From an uncultured Spirochaetales bacterium (GTDB lineage Bacteria > Spirochaetota > Spirochaetia > Sphaerochaetales > Sphaerochaetaceae), in NCBI GenBank assembly GCA_949288415.1, contig CASEKE010000048.1, positions 1 to 64,000 of the forward strand: a stretch of 64,000 nt of DNA, given 5' to 3'. Shown here piece by piece: positions 8,412 to 16,499 of this stretch. How positions within the stretch are numbered: position 1 is the stretch's first letter; every line of letters begins with the position of its first letter. The translations under genes were made by a program, and so were the position numbers. Below the pieces are notes generated by a model. The model had not been told where the DNA came from. It was given only the letters and a program-made list of their open reading frames with translations, and ran no database searches.

Positions 8412-8491
8412 CATTTCTTTGTAAATAGGTATGGACCTGTTTTCCCAAGTGGTGCGTCCAAGCAGAAGCAGAGCTTTTTTTCCCGTACCTG

Positions 8492-8519
8492 TTGACAAGA
8501 AGGCGGATTTGGGAATAAT
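8492..8519 (+). promoter_or_regulatory. Promoter of the zur-znu operon
   Basis: TTGACA (8492-8497) is followed after 16 bases by AATAAT (8514-8519). Transcription would start near 8526, only a few bases before the ATG at 8530. Confidence 0.6.
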
Positions 8520-8529
8520 TCTCGATTTG

Positions 8530-8913
8530 ATGACCAGATACAATACCGAACAGAAGAGGATGATATTAGGGCTTTTCGAGCAGGATCCGGACAGGAGCCT
8601 GACGGGGGAAGAGATTTCCGAAGCGCTTCCCGATGTCGGAAAGAGCACCGTCTACAGAGTTCTGGGAGAGATGACGGAGGAGAACGTCCTTTCAAGCTAC
8701 GAGAACGGAAGGAAGAGGTGCTTCTTCCTGCGCAGGGAGGATTGCCGGAGCCATCTCCACGTATTCTGCCCCTCGTGCGGGCGCCTGATGCACCTTTCCG
8801 CCGATGCCGCGAAGGAGATCAAACGTATCATATCCGGGGAACTTGGATATGTCCCCGAGCATTTCGAGTTCACGCTCTTCGTGCAGTGCCGCGAGCACGG
8901 GGAGGAGAAATGA
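8530..8913 (+). CDS. zur: Fur-family zinc-responsive regulator (Zur-like)
   Basis: The 127-residue protein has the Fur winged helix (QKRMILGLFEQDPDRSLTGE, then GKSTVYRVLGEM) and the HVFCPSCG metal motif, with a second HxxxC-like site (FVQCREHG). An earlier ATG at 8431 is in frame, but the extra residues look non-coding and the promoter lies inside them, so I chose the ATG at 8530. The gene overlaps znuA by 4 bases (ATGA) and heads the zinc importer operon. This points to zinc rather than iron as the co-repressor, although the family has several metal specificities. Confidence 0.88.
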   Translation: MTRYNTEQKRMILGLFEQDPDRSLTGEEISEALPDVGKSTVYRVLGEMTEENVLSSYENGRKRCFFLRREDCRSHLHVFCPSCGRLMHLSADAAKEIKRIISGELGYVPEHFEFTLFVQCREHGEEK

Positions 8914-9872
8914 GACGTTTTTCGGTCCTATTTCCATTTCTGGCGGCGACCGTGCTTCTGCTTCTGTTTTCATGTAGAGGAAGAAGCGGGGAGGAACGCG
9001 GCGAAGGCCCGGTCGTGATCGCGCTGAATTTTCCATCGTACGATGCCGCACGTGCGGTCATGGGGGAGCACGGAAGCCTAAGGATGCTCCTTCCTGCAGG
9101 AGCCGACAGCCATGGCTACGAGCCTGATCCGGAGGACATGATCGCCCTTCTCGATGCGGATCTGTTCATATACGGAGGAGGTGAGAGCGACGAATGGGTG
9201 TCCAAAGTGCTTTCCAGCCTCGGCGGGGATATCGGGACCTTCGTGCTGATGGAGCACGTTCCTGTTCTGCTCGAGGAGGAGACAGGCGGAATCCTCGAAC
9301 ATGAGGAAGGACATGAGCACGAAGACGGGCATGGACATGCATCTTACGACGAGCACGTCTGGACGAGTCTCGAGAACGAGATCGCGATCGTGCGCGCACT
9401 GGGCGAGAGGCTGTCTTCGATAGATCCCGGCTACGCGGATTCGTACAGAAGCAATGCCGATGCATACGTGCAACGGATAGAGGAGGTGAAGAGCGAATTC
9501 GAGGAGCTCTTTTCGTTCCTGGACGATCCGTTCATGCTTGTTGCCGACAGATTCCCGATCGTCTACTTCGTAAACGAATTCGGCATCGACTACATATCGG
9601 CGTTCCCCGGCTGCGCCGAGAACACCGAACCCAGCATGAAGACTGTGAAGATGCTGATCGACATAGTCCGGGATGAAGGACTCGAATACATATTCCACAT
9701 GGAGAACACCAACGAGATGCTCTCGGACGTCATATGCGAGGATACGGGATGCAAGGCAGTCGAGTTCAACAGCATCCACAACATAAGCAGGAGACAGTTC
9801 GAGGAGGGGCTCGACTACGTCGATTTCATGAACATGAACCTCGGCGTGATGAAGGAGGTATTTTCAGAATGA
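8910..9872 (+). CDS. znuA: Zinc ABC importer binding lipoprotein
   Basis: The 320-residue protein starts with a lipoprotein signal (lipobox LLFSC, Cys about residue 22). It has the ZnuA fold, including GADSHGYEPDPEDM, and a His-rich loop (HEEGHEHEDGHGHASYDEHV) typical of zinc-binding members. It captures zinc at the outer face of the inner membrane for ZnuBC. Start and stop overlap its neighbours by 4 bases each. Manganese binding is possible in the wider cluster A-I family, but the His-rich loop and the Zur gene favour zinc. Confidence 0.92.
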   Translation: MRRFSVLFPFLAATVLLLLFSCRGRSGEERGEGPVVIALNFPSYDAARAVMGEHGSLRMLLPAGADSHGYEPDPEDMIALLDADLFIYGGGESDEWVSKVLSSLGGDIGTFVLMEHVPVLLEEETGGILEHEEGHEHEDGHGHASYDEHVWTSLENEIAIVRALGERLSSIDPGYADSYRSNADAYVQRIEEVKSEFEELFSFLDDPFMLVADRFPIVYFVNEFGIDYISAFPGCAENTEPSMKTVKMLIDIVRDEGLEYIFHMENTNEMLSDVICEDTGCKAVEFNSIHNISRRQFEEGLDYVDFMNMNLGVMKEVFSE

Positions 9873-10582
9873 GCGACATGCTTCTCTCGGCCGAGCACCT
9901 GACGCTCGGCTACGAAGGAAAGAGCGTGATAGATGACATAAGCTTCTGTGTGCACGCAGGAGACTATCTTGCGATCGTTGGCGACAACGGTGCGGGGAAG
10001 AGCACTCTCGTCAAAGCGATCCTCGGGCTCATTTCGCCGATGTCCGGGCGCATAGAGTACCACGGCGGTCTCAGGCACGACGAGATAGGATATCTTCCGC
10101 AGCAGAGCTCCGTGCAGAAAGTGTTTCCCGCCTCGGTCGATGAGGTTGTATCGTCCGGTCTCATCAGCACTCTCGGCCATCGCCTGTTTCCCGGAGCCGA
10201 GGACAGGCGAAGGGTAAGACGGAATCTGGAGAGGTTCGGAATGTACGAATACAGGAGAAAGAGCTATCAGGAGCTGTCCGGCGGACAGCAGCAGAAGGTC
10301 CTTCTTGCCAGGGCATTCACCGCCGCGGGAAGGATGCTCCTGCTAGACGAGCCTGTCTCAGGACTCGATCCCCATTCCTCGTACGAGCTTTACAGGACCA
10401 TCGACAGCCTCAACTTGTCCGGCTGCACCATAATAATGGTCACGCACGACATACATCCGGCATTGAACAGCGCGAGCCATGTCCTGCATATAGGAGAAAG
10501 CACCTTCTTCGGTACGAAGGACGAGTATTTCCATTCGCAGGAAGGAATGAATTTCATCAAGGAGGCAGGTTGCCATGTTTGA
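9869..10582 (+). CDS. znuC: Zinc ABC importer ATPase
   Basis: This 237-residue ATPase has Walker A GDNGAGKST, signature LSGGQQQK, Walker B MLLLDEPVSGLD and switch His in VTHDIH. The start at 9869 is supported by GAAGGAGG 8-15 bases upstream and by the ATGA overlap with znuA. It powers ZnuB, which follows with an 8-base overlap. Confidence 0.93.
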   Translation: MSDMLLSAEHLTLGYEGKSVIDDISFCVHAGDYLAIVGDNGAGKSTLVKAILGLISPMSGRIEYHGGLRHDEIGYLPQQSSVQKVFPASVDEVVSSGLISTLGHRLFPGAEDRRRVRRNLERFGMYEYRRKSYQELSGGQQQKVLLARAFTAAGRMLLLDEPVSGLDPHSSYELYRTIDSLNLSGCTIIMVTHDIHPALNSASHVLHIGESTFFGTKDEYFHSQEGMNFIKEAGCHV

Positions 10583-11396
10583 AATGTTCAGCTACCCGTT
10601 CATGGTCAGGGCCGTTGTAGTCGGCCTTCTTGTGTCGCTTTCCGCATCGCTTCTCGGGGTATCTCTCGTCCTGAGGAGATATTCGATGATCGGAGACGGC
10701 CTGTCGCATGTCGGGTTCGGTGCACTGTCCATAGCTACCGTACTCGGATTCTCTCCGCTCATGTTCACGATTCCCGTAGTGGTCGTCGCCGCGATCCTGC
10801 TTCTTTCTCTCAGTGAAAGGAAGGGAGGACCGGGTTCTGATTCTATGATAGCACTTGTCGCCTCGTCCTCGCTGAGTGTCGGAATCATGGCGATATCTTT
10901 TGTCAAGGGGACAAACACAGACGTCAACAACTTCCTTTTCGGCAGTCTCCTTGCCGTGTCTAGGAGCGATGCCGTATTCTCCGTCATATTGTCGACGGTC
11001 GTCCTTGTGTCATACATACTTCTCTATCCGAGGCTTTTCGCCGTCACGTTCGATCCCGTGTTCGCGCGTTCATCCGGCCTGAACGTAAAGTTCTACACAA
11101 TGCTTCTTGCCGTTCTTGCCGCACTTACCATTACGCTCGGGATGAGGATGCTCGGCAGCCTCCTGATAAGCGCACTGATCGTTTTCCCGGCCCTTTCCTC
11201 GATGCGACTCTTCAGACGATACAGAAGCGTGACCATATCCAGTGCCGCAATCAGCGTGGTGGCATTTTGCATAGGCATATCGCTTTCGTACTGCTACGGC
11301 ACTCCCGTAGGAGCTTCCATCGTCATCGTGAACCTTGCGATATTCATCGTTTTCTCGGCGGTAGGAGCCTATGTGCGGAGAAACAGAAAAGTCTGA
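10575..11396 (+). CDS. znuB: Zinc ABC importer permease
   Basis: The 273-residue membrane protein of the ABC-3 family has about eight hydrophobic segments and the conserved LRRYSMIGDGLSHVGFGAL near the N terminus. It forms the zinc channel with ZnuC and receives zinc from ZnuA. It is the last gene of the operon zur-znuA-znuC-znuB. A weak hairpin follows at 11397-11435. Confidence 0.93.
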   Translation: MFEMFSYPFMVRAVVVGLLVSLSASLLGVSLVLRRYSMIGDGLSHVGFGALSIATVLGFSPLMFTIPVVVVAAILLLSLSERKGGPGSDSMIALVASSSLSVGIMAISFVKGTNTDVNNFLFGSLLAVSRSDAVFSVILSTVVLVSYILLYPRLFAVTFDPVFARSSGLNVKFYTMLLAVLAALTITLGMRMLGSLLISALIVFPALSSMRLFRRYRSVTISSAAISVVAFCIGISLSYCYGTPVGASIVIVNLAIFIVFSAVGAYVRRNRKV

Positions 11397-11435
11397 AAAC
11401 GGGCCTGGTATCCTGATTCCGTTCCGGTTTCAGGC
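11397..11435 (+). terminator. Weak hairpin at the end of the znu operon
   Basis: An 11-bp stem AAACGGGCCTG/CAGGCTTGTTT (two G-T pairs) with a long internal loop lies between znuB and the convergent hydrolase gene. The T tract is poor, so termination is only inferred. Confidence 0.35.
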
Positions 11436-11464
11436 TTGTTTCAATCAATTTATGCCATCGTCTT

Positions 11465-12412
11465 TCAGTTGCTGTCGATGCACTCGTCATTGTCCAGAAA
11501 GCTGAACATGATGTCCAGTATCTTTTCCAGAACGCTGTTGTCGCTGTTCAGAACCTCGTGCTTCGTACCTGTCGTGCGGACGATTCTCAGCTTGTCCATC
11601 TTCAGGTGGGAAAAGAACCGCGTGTCGACATAGTCGTCTTTTTCCGCCTCGAAGAGAAGGGTCGGAATCTTTATCAGTCCGCTTTCCTTCCTGGCTTTCC
11701 TCTCGGCTGTCAGAGCTTCCCTTATCCATGCGTACGAGGCTCCGCTCTTGCGGTATTGCGGATGTTCAGTCCGGAAATTCCTGAAATATTCATAGCGGCA
11801 TTTCGAGGATGCCGCGGAGCGGTCGAAGGTATCGTTCTTCTCCAGCCATTCCATCTGGCCGAAAATGAAGTTTTCCGCCTTTCCGCGCCTGCATGCGTTG
11901 CGGCTTATTACGAGGGAAGGAAACTCCGGAATTCCGTGCGTATCGAGTCTCGCCATCGGGGACGAGAGCACGAGCTTGGATATTTCGTTCTTCAGGGTCT
12001 CGAGGTATCGGAGGCATATGCATCCGCCCATCGAGTGTCCGATCAGATACTTAGGCCTTCTGCCTTCGATCGAGTCCGCCAGCTTTGCCAGATCGGATAC
12101 GTAATCGTCGAAATTCTCTATGTGGATCTTGTTGTCGTCCTTGAGCGTCGCCACGCTCCTGCCGTGTCCGCGGGCTTCGAGGGCATGGACGTTGTAGCCG
12201 TGGCATATGAGGTGGTAGAACAGTTCCCTGTACTTGTATAGCCCCTCCGAATAGCCGTGCATGACTATCACATCGGCTTTTGCGGAGTCGATCTCGTAGT
12301 GTTCCCTGCATATCCCGTCGACGAATTCCGTCCGACCTGTCCTTTCCAGAAGTGGGATTACCTTCTCCTCCATCTCCTTTGCATAATTATCTTCGTCAAG
12401 CAGTTGCAGCAT
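11465..12412 (-). CDS. Alpha/beta hydrolase, lysophospholipase/monoacylglycerol-lipase-like
   Basis: From the ATG at 12412 the protein has 315 residues. GGAGG lies 8 bases upstream, whereas the longer frame to 12532 begins in the divergent promoter region. The nucleophile elbow is GHSMGG (Ser), the oxyanion-loop region is VIVMHGYSEG, and the acid and base are likely Asp in EAEKDDYVD and His in TKHEVL. This matches the PldB/Serine aminopeptidase S33 group (COG2267). It has no signal peptide, so it probably acts on lysolipids or short acyl esters in the cytosol. It is monocistronic and divergent from yqeC. Confidence 0.82.
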   Translation of the reverse strand: MLQLLDEDNYAKEMEEKVIPLLERTGRTEFVDGICREHYEIDSAKADVIVMHGYSEGLYKYRELFYHLICHGYNVHALEARGHGRSVATLKDDNKIHIENFDDYVSDLAKLADSIEGRRPKYLIGHSMGGCICLRYLETLKNEISKLVLSSPMARLDTHGIPEFPSLVISRNACRRGKAENFIFGQMEWLEKNDTFDRSAASSKCRYEYFRNFRTEHPQYRKSGASYAWIREALTAERKARKESGLIKIPTLLFEAEKDDYVDTRFFSHLKMDKLRIVRTTGTKHEVLNSDNSVLEKILDIMFSFLDNDECIDSN

Positions 12413-12478
12413 GCGCGTCCTCCATAGACGATGATAGTCCACTTTCGTCCCCGGAGCAAGAAAAGCGAAAAAGAGCAT

Positions 12479-12507
12479 TTGCAATAATACGTCCCGAAAA
12501 ATACAAT
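12479..12507 (+). promoter_or_regulatory. Promoter of yqeC, leaderless arrangement
   Basis: TTGCAA (12479-12484), a 17-base spacer and TACAAT (12502-12507) lie 7 bases before the ATG at 12515. Transcription should start at or beside the A of the ATG. No Shine-Dalgarno sequence is present. The -10 box lies inside the 15-base element also found at 4350-4364. Confidence 0.65.
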
Positions 12508-12514
12508 GTAATCC

Positions 12515-13222
12515 ATGAAACTGTATGAGCAACTGGAATCCCGTCTAGTCAAGAAGGACGGATGCAATGTCATATCCATCACCGGAGGCGGCGGAAAGAC
12601 CACGCTGCTGGTGAAGTTCGGAGACTATCTTCGCAGGCAGGGCTATCGCGTGCTGATAACGACCACGACGAAGGTGCAGAGTCCGACGTATTACCGTTAC
12701 GGTGCAGATTGCGTTTTCGTCGACGAGGTATCTGCGCTGTCTCACGTACCGTTTCCCGGGACTCTCGTGTTCTACGCGGAAAGAAACTTTGCCGAGGCGA
12801 AGAAGAGCGTGTCTCCTCGTGCCGAGGTCCTGTCTGCATTGATCCGTCGATATGACGTCACTCTCGTCGAGGCAGACGGATCGCGCGGTATGCCGCTGAA
12901 GATGCATACGTCGCGCGATCCCGTCATACTTCCGGAAACGACCGCATTTGTTGCCGTGATGGGCGTGGATGGGATAGGCAGGAAGGCTTACGAAGTCGTT
13001 TTCGGCAGCGATTGCGAGGATACGGTCGATCGGGACTATCTGGAATTCTATTTTGGAAATGAGGAAGGTCTTCTGAAGAAGGTCGTGCCGGGGCTACCTG
13101 CCGTGGCGATTTTCAACCGTGCGGACGAGTTCGCATTCGATTCGTCCGTACTTGATTTCCCACATGACATTTCAGTGCTGGTGGCATCCGAGGAGAAAGA
13201 TGAAGTCTACGAGATTCTTTGA
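12515..13222 (+). CDS. yqeC: Selenium-dependent hydroxylase accessory protein YqeC
   Basis: The 235-residue protein has a P-loop ITGGGGKTTLLVKF near the N terminus, then TTTTKVQSP, EADGSRGMPLK and NRADE, the pattern of the YqeC family (TIGR03172). Members are found with selenium-dependent molybdenum hydroxylases, where they are thought to help cofactor maturation or insertion. It overlaps the next gene by 23 bases. No hydroxylase, selD or MoCo synthesis genes are in the window, so its client must be encoded elsewhere. Confidence 0.87.
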   Translation: MKLYEQLESRLVKKDGCNVISITGGGGKTTLLVKFGDYLRRQGYRVLITTTTKVQSPTYYRYGADCVFVDEVSALSHVPFPGTLVFYAERNFAEAKKSVSPRAEVLSALIRRYDVTLVEADGSRGMPLKMHTSRDPVILPETTAFVAVMGVDGIGRKAYEVVFGSDCEDTVDRDYLEFYFGNEEGLLKKVVPGLPAVAIFNRADEFAFDSSVLDFPHDISVLVASEEKDEVYEIL

Positions 13223-14699
13223 AGGCGCGCTCGAAAAGGAGCGCATGGGGCTCGGTTTTGCAATAGCCACTCTTGTGTCTTCCTCGGGAAGAACTCCCCG
13301 CAGGGCTTCCAGGATGATCGTGTTCGAGGACGGTTCTTTCACGGGGACCGTAGGCGGAGGTTCTGAGGAGGATAGAATCAGGCGCGAGGCGATTTGTGCA
13401 ATCAAGGAAGGAAAAGGTAGGACGGTCAGAATGGACGTAAGAAAGAAAGGAGAGATCGAGGTTATGATAGATGTAGTAGAACAGAAGAAGAGGGCCGTTC
13501 TTTTCTCGGCCGGACATGTAGCAAGGGCTCTTTATGAGGTACTTGCATTTCTCGGTTACCATGTCGTCGTTGTCGATTCTAGAAATGAACTGCTGAAAGA
13601 GGATGTCTTTCCCCTTGCCGAAAGGCTTTCCTCGTCTGTCGGACTCGAGATAGATTCAAATACTGCGATTGTGATTTTCGATCCTGAGAGAGCCGACGCG
13701 ATCATGGAATCGATCGGTAAAGCTTCTCCGTTCTATGCCGCAGTGCTTTCTTCTAGGTCGAGGAGTTTTTCCGACAGTCGCCTTGTCTTTCCTGCCGGTC
13801 TCGACATAGGATCGGAGAGACCTGAGGAAATCGCGCTGAGCATAGCCGGCGAGATCGAGGCGGTCCGTACCGGACGTAGGGGCGGACGTCTATGCAAGGC
13901 CAGAAACCGCATGGTTGTAGTTCGCGGAGCCGGAGATCTCGCCACCGCTGTGGCGATAAGACTGAAGAATGCCGGCTACAATGTCGTCGCTCTGGAGGCT
14001 CCGAGCCCTACGGTGATCAGACGTACCGTTTCGTTCGCCGAAGCAGTTTTTACAGGTTCCGCTGTGGTCGAGGGCGTCGTTGCGAGAAAGGCGGAGAGAC
14101 CGGAGGATTGCTATCGCATTCTGGACGAGGGGAATGTGCCGATTCTCGTGGATCCCGAAGGAAAGTCCATATCCTCATTTTCTCCAATCGCCCTCGTGGA
14201 TGCGATAATCGCAAAGAGGAATCTCGGAACGAGGAGAGGCTTGGCTCCTTTCGTTGTCGCGCTGGGACCCGGATTCACGGCCGGTTCTGACTGCGACGTC
14301 TGCATCGAGACCAGTCGCGGACATGACCTGGGACGCCTCATATACTCCGGACAGGCCAAGGCGAACACGGGCATTCCCGGCATAATCGCAGGATTCGGAA
14401 AGGAGCGTGTCATACATAGTCCCGCGGACGGAATCGTCAGGCAGATCCGCCAGATCGGGGACATCGTAGAGAAGAACGAGATACTGGGGTTCGTCGGCGA
14501 TGTCGAAGTGCGGGCGACGATCTCCGGCAGGCTGAGAGGGTTCATCACCCCTGGTCTTTCTGTGCCGTACGGCTTCAAGATCGCAGACATAGATCCGCGT
14601 GGAGAAGAGAGTTCATATCTGACTGTCTCAGACAAAGCCAGGGCCGTCGCAGGTGGCGTTCTTGAGGCGATAGATGCCTTTGTCTCGACTCTGGACTAA
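13200..14699 (+). CDS. XdhC-YqeB fusion, molybdenum-hydroxylase maturation factor
   Basis: The start at 13200 follows GAGGAG and gives 499 residues. Residues 1-90 resemble the N-terminal XdhC/CoxI domain (SSSGRTPRRASRMIVFEDGS, then GTVGGGSEE). About 95-230 is the XdhC Rossmann-like half (VLFSAGHVARALYEVLAFLG). About 235-499 is the EF2563/YqeB family (VVVRGAGDLATAVAIRLKNA, ALGPGFTAGSDCDVCIET, GQAKANTGIPG). XdhC proteins bind and sulfurate the molybdenum cofactor. YqeB is a marker of selenium-dependent Mo hydroxylases. Usually these are separate proteins. Fusion implies that cofactor handling and the selenium-specific step are physically coupled. Co-transcribed with yqeC. Confidence 0.88.
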   Translation: MKSTRFFEGALEKERMGLGFAIATLVSSSGRTPRRASRMIVFEDGSFTGTVGGGSEEDRIRREAICAIKEGKGRTVRMDVRKKGEIEVMIDVVEQKKRAVLFSAGHVARALYEVLAFLGYHVVVVDSRNELLKEDVFPLAERLSSSVGLEIDSNTAIVIFDPERADAIMESIGKASPFYAAVLSSRSRSFSDSRLVFPAGLDIGSERPEEIALSIAGEIEAVRTGRRGGRLCKARNRMVVVRGAGDLATAVAIRLKNAGYNVVALEAPSPTVIRRTVSFAEAVFTGSAVVEGVVARKAERPEDCYRILDEGNVPILVDPEGKSISSFSPIALVDAIIAKRNLGTRRGLAPFVVALGPGFTAGSDCDVCIETSRGHDLGRLIYSGQAKANTGIPGIIAGFGKERVIHSPADGIVRQIRQIGDIVEKNEILGFVGDVEVRATISGRLRGFITPGLSVPYGFKIADIDPRGEESSYLTVSDKARAVAGGVLEAIDAFVSTLD

Positions 14700-14753
14700 C
14701 GTACGAAAATGTGCTTTTGTGCAATCTTCTATGGGCGTTGAGACAAGTTTTTG

Positions 14754-14800
14754 TTGACAGATGAACGATCATGGTCGATACTGTATATGCTAAAGCATAT
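14754..14800 (+). promoter_or_regulatory. Promoter and palindromic operator of the XRE gene
   Basis: TTGACA (14754-14759) and GATACT (14777-14782) are 17 bases apart. Immediately downstream, ATATGC-TAAA-GCATAT (14785-14800) is a perfect inverted repeat covering the expected transcription start, a typical autorepression site for a small HTH dimer. Confidence 0.65.
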
Positions 14801-14819
14801 GGAACAAGGAGAATGAGAT

Positions 14820-15125
14820 ATGGGAAGAAAACCAGCGAGTGAAAGACTTCCGGAAAAAGAATGGTTGGAGACCGATCCCGAGTACCAGATCATCAAGGCA
14901 ATGTGCGAAGGCCGCAGGAAGAAAGGTCTTACGCAGAAGATGCTCGCCGATATCACAGGAATAACGCAGGGTGATATCAGCCGCTTGGAGAACGGAATCG
15001 CGAATCCTTCGTTGAAGACTCTTGAGCGTCTTGCCGCAGGCATCGGCCTGAGACTCAAGATCGAGTTCGTTCCCATCAGAAAGCCGAAGGCCGCCAAGGA
15101 TGAGAACGTTCCCGCCGAAGAGTAG
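14820..15125 (+). CDS. XRE-family HTH regulator, orphan antitoxin-like
   Basis: The 101-residue protein carries an XRE helix-turn-helix at about 25-80 (RRKKGLTQKMLADITGITQG, then DISRLENGIANPSLKTLERL). This closely resembles HigA/RelB-type antitoxins encoded beside RelE/HigB toxins. The preceding 120 bases and following 84 bases have no toxin gene, so it is solitary here. AAGGAG lies 7 bases before the ATG. The palindrome at 14785-14800 suggests it represses itself. It ends in a strong terminator. Confidence 0.8.
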   Translation: MGRKPASERLPEKEWLETDPEYQIIKAMCEGRRKKGLTQKMLADITGITQGDISRLENGIANPSLKTLERLAAGIGLRLKIEFVPIRKPKAAKDENVPAEE

Positions 15126-15149
15126 AGGAGCGGCGGACACATCCGGAGG

Positions 15150-15173
15150 AAGCACCCTGCGGGGTGCTTCTTT
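15150..15173 (+). terminator. Terminator of the XRE gene
   Basis: AAGCACCC (15150-15157) pairs with GGGTGCTT (15162-15169), 4-base loop, followed by CTTT. It separates the XRE gene from the proA promoter, which begins 2 bases later. Confidence 0.8.
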
Positions 15174-15174
15174 A

Positions 15175-15203
15175 TTGCCATTGCAGAACAGCGTGGATAT
15201 AAT
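15175..15203 (+). promoter_or_regulatory. Promoter of proA, leaderless arrangement
   Basis: TTGCCA (15175-15180), a 17-base spacer and a perfect TATAAT (15198-15203) end 6 bases before the ATG at 15210. No ribosome binding site can fit. Confidence 0.75.
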
Positions 15204-15209
15204 CGAATC

Positions 15210-16499
15210 ATGATCAGATCAGAATTGGAAAAAGATATAAGATCCCTCCGAGTATCGGCGCGCATGCTTGCCGCATCTGCCCTGGACGAGAGAAACAAGG
15301 CTCTCGAGTCTGTTAAAAGGGTTCTTCTTGAGCATAGAGATGAAATTTTCGACGCCAACGCAACGGACGTAGAGGAAAACCGTGACAGGCTTTCGTCGTC
15401 CATTCTCCACAGGCTCTATTTCGATCAGGACAAGCTGGATTCGGTGGTCGCGGGAATCGACGACATAGTCCGTCTTCCTGATCCGATAGGGCGTATTCTC
15501 GAGAAGCGCGAGCTGGACAGTAATTTCGTGCTTGAGCGACGTAGCGTACCAATCGGTGTCATAGGGATGATATTCGAAAGCAGACCCGATGCGCTCGTGC
15601 AGATAGCATCCCTATGTCTCAAGAGCGGAAACGGGATAATACTGAAGGGCGGTAGGGAGGCTACGAACTCGAACCGTGCCCTCGTGAAGGCGATACGCGA
15701 AGCAACGCGCAATACGTCATTCGGCGAGAATTGGATACTCCAGATCGAAAGCCACGAGGACGTAGATTTCATCCTCACCCTCGACGATTACATCGATCTT
15801 CTCATTCCGCGCGGATCCAATGCCTTCGTCCGTCACGTCATGGAGAATACAAGAATTCCAGTGCTTGGGCATGCGGACGGGCTTTGCAGCGTATACGTCG
15901 ATGCTTTTGCGGATCTTTCTCTCGCTGTCGACGTAGTAACCGACAGCAAGGTACAATACCCTGCGGCATGCAATGCCGCTGAGACCCTTCTGGTCCACGA
16001 GGCTGTAGCCGGGAAGTTCCTTCCGATGGTCGCCCGGAGCCTCATTGACAACGGCGTGGAACTCTTAGGCGACGAAAAGACTAGAAAGATTATTGATGTC
16101 GCACCTGCGACCGATAGGGACTTCGATACCGAATTCCTTTCCCTAAAGATGGCAATCAAGGTCGTCTCCTCGCTGGACGAGGCGATAGCGCATATAAACG
16201 AGCATGGATCTGGGCATACAGATGCCATCGTGACGAACAATGTCGGCGTAAGGGACCGATTCTTCGCACATGTCGATTCCGCTGACGTGTTTTCCAACTG
16301 TTCGACCCGTTTTGCGGATGGTTACAGATTCGGACTTGGTGCCGAAGTCGGAATATCTACAAGTAAGATACATGCAAGAGGACCTGTAGGATTGGCCGGA
16401 CTTACCAGCTCCAAATGGCTTTTGTACGGGAACGGGGAGACTGTCAGGGAGTATTCCAAGGGAGGCGGCAAAAGCTTCCATCACAAGGAGCTTATCTGA
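15210..16499 (+). CDS. proA: Gamma-glutamyl phosphate reductase
   Basis: The 429-residue protein reduces gamma-glutamyl phosphate to glutamate semialdehyde with NADPH, step two of proline synthesis. Diagnostic segments are RRSVPIGVIGMIFESRPDAL, SGNGIILKGGREA and the catalytic-Cys region QYPAACNAAETLLVH. The C-terminal end has the usual FGLGAEVGISTSKIHARGP. Length is typical. It overlaps proB by one base (TGATG). The reverse gene order proA-proB, rather than proB-proA, is noteworthy but not unique. Confidence 0.96.
   Translation: MIRSELEKDIRSLRVSARMLAASALDERNKALESVKRVLLEHRDEIFDANATDVEENRDRLSSSILHRLYFDQDKLDSVVAGIDDIVRLPDPIGRILEKRELDSNFVLERRSVPIGVIGMIFESRPDALVQIASLCLKSGNGIILKGGREATNSNRALVKAIREATRNTSFGENWILQIESHEDVDFILTLDDYIDLLIPRGSNAFVRHVMENTRIPVLGHADGLCSVYVDAFADLSLAVDVVTDSKVQYPAACNAAETLLVHEAVAGKFLPMVARSLIDNGVELLGDEKTRKIIDVAPATDRDFDTEFLSLKMAIKVVSSLDEAIAHINEHGSGHTDAIVTNNVGVRDRFFAHVDSADVFSNCSTRFADGYRFGLGAEVGISTSKIHARGPVGLAGLTSSKWLLYGNGETVREYSKGGGKSFHHKELI

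Noticed and set aside
8431..8529. N-terminal extension of the Fur-family gene
   Set aside because: The added 33 residues have no Fur similarity and contain a good TTGACA/AATAAT promoter, so the ATG at 8530 is preferred.
14700..14819. Possible RelE/HigB toxin gene before the XRE regulator
   Set aside because: Only 120 bases are available and they contain the promoter and operator. No toxin-like peptide was found.
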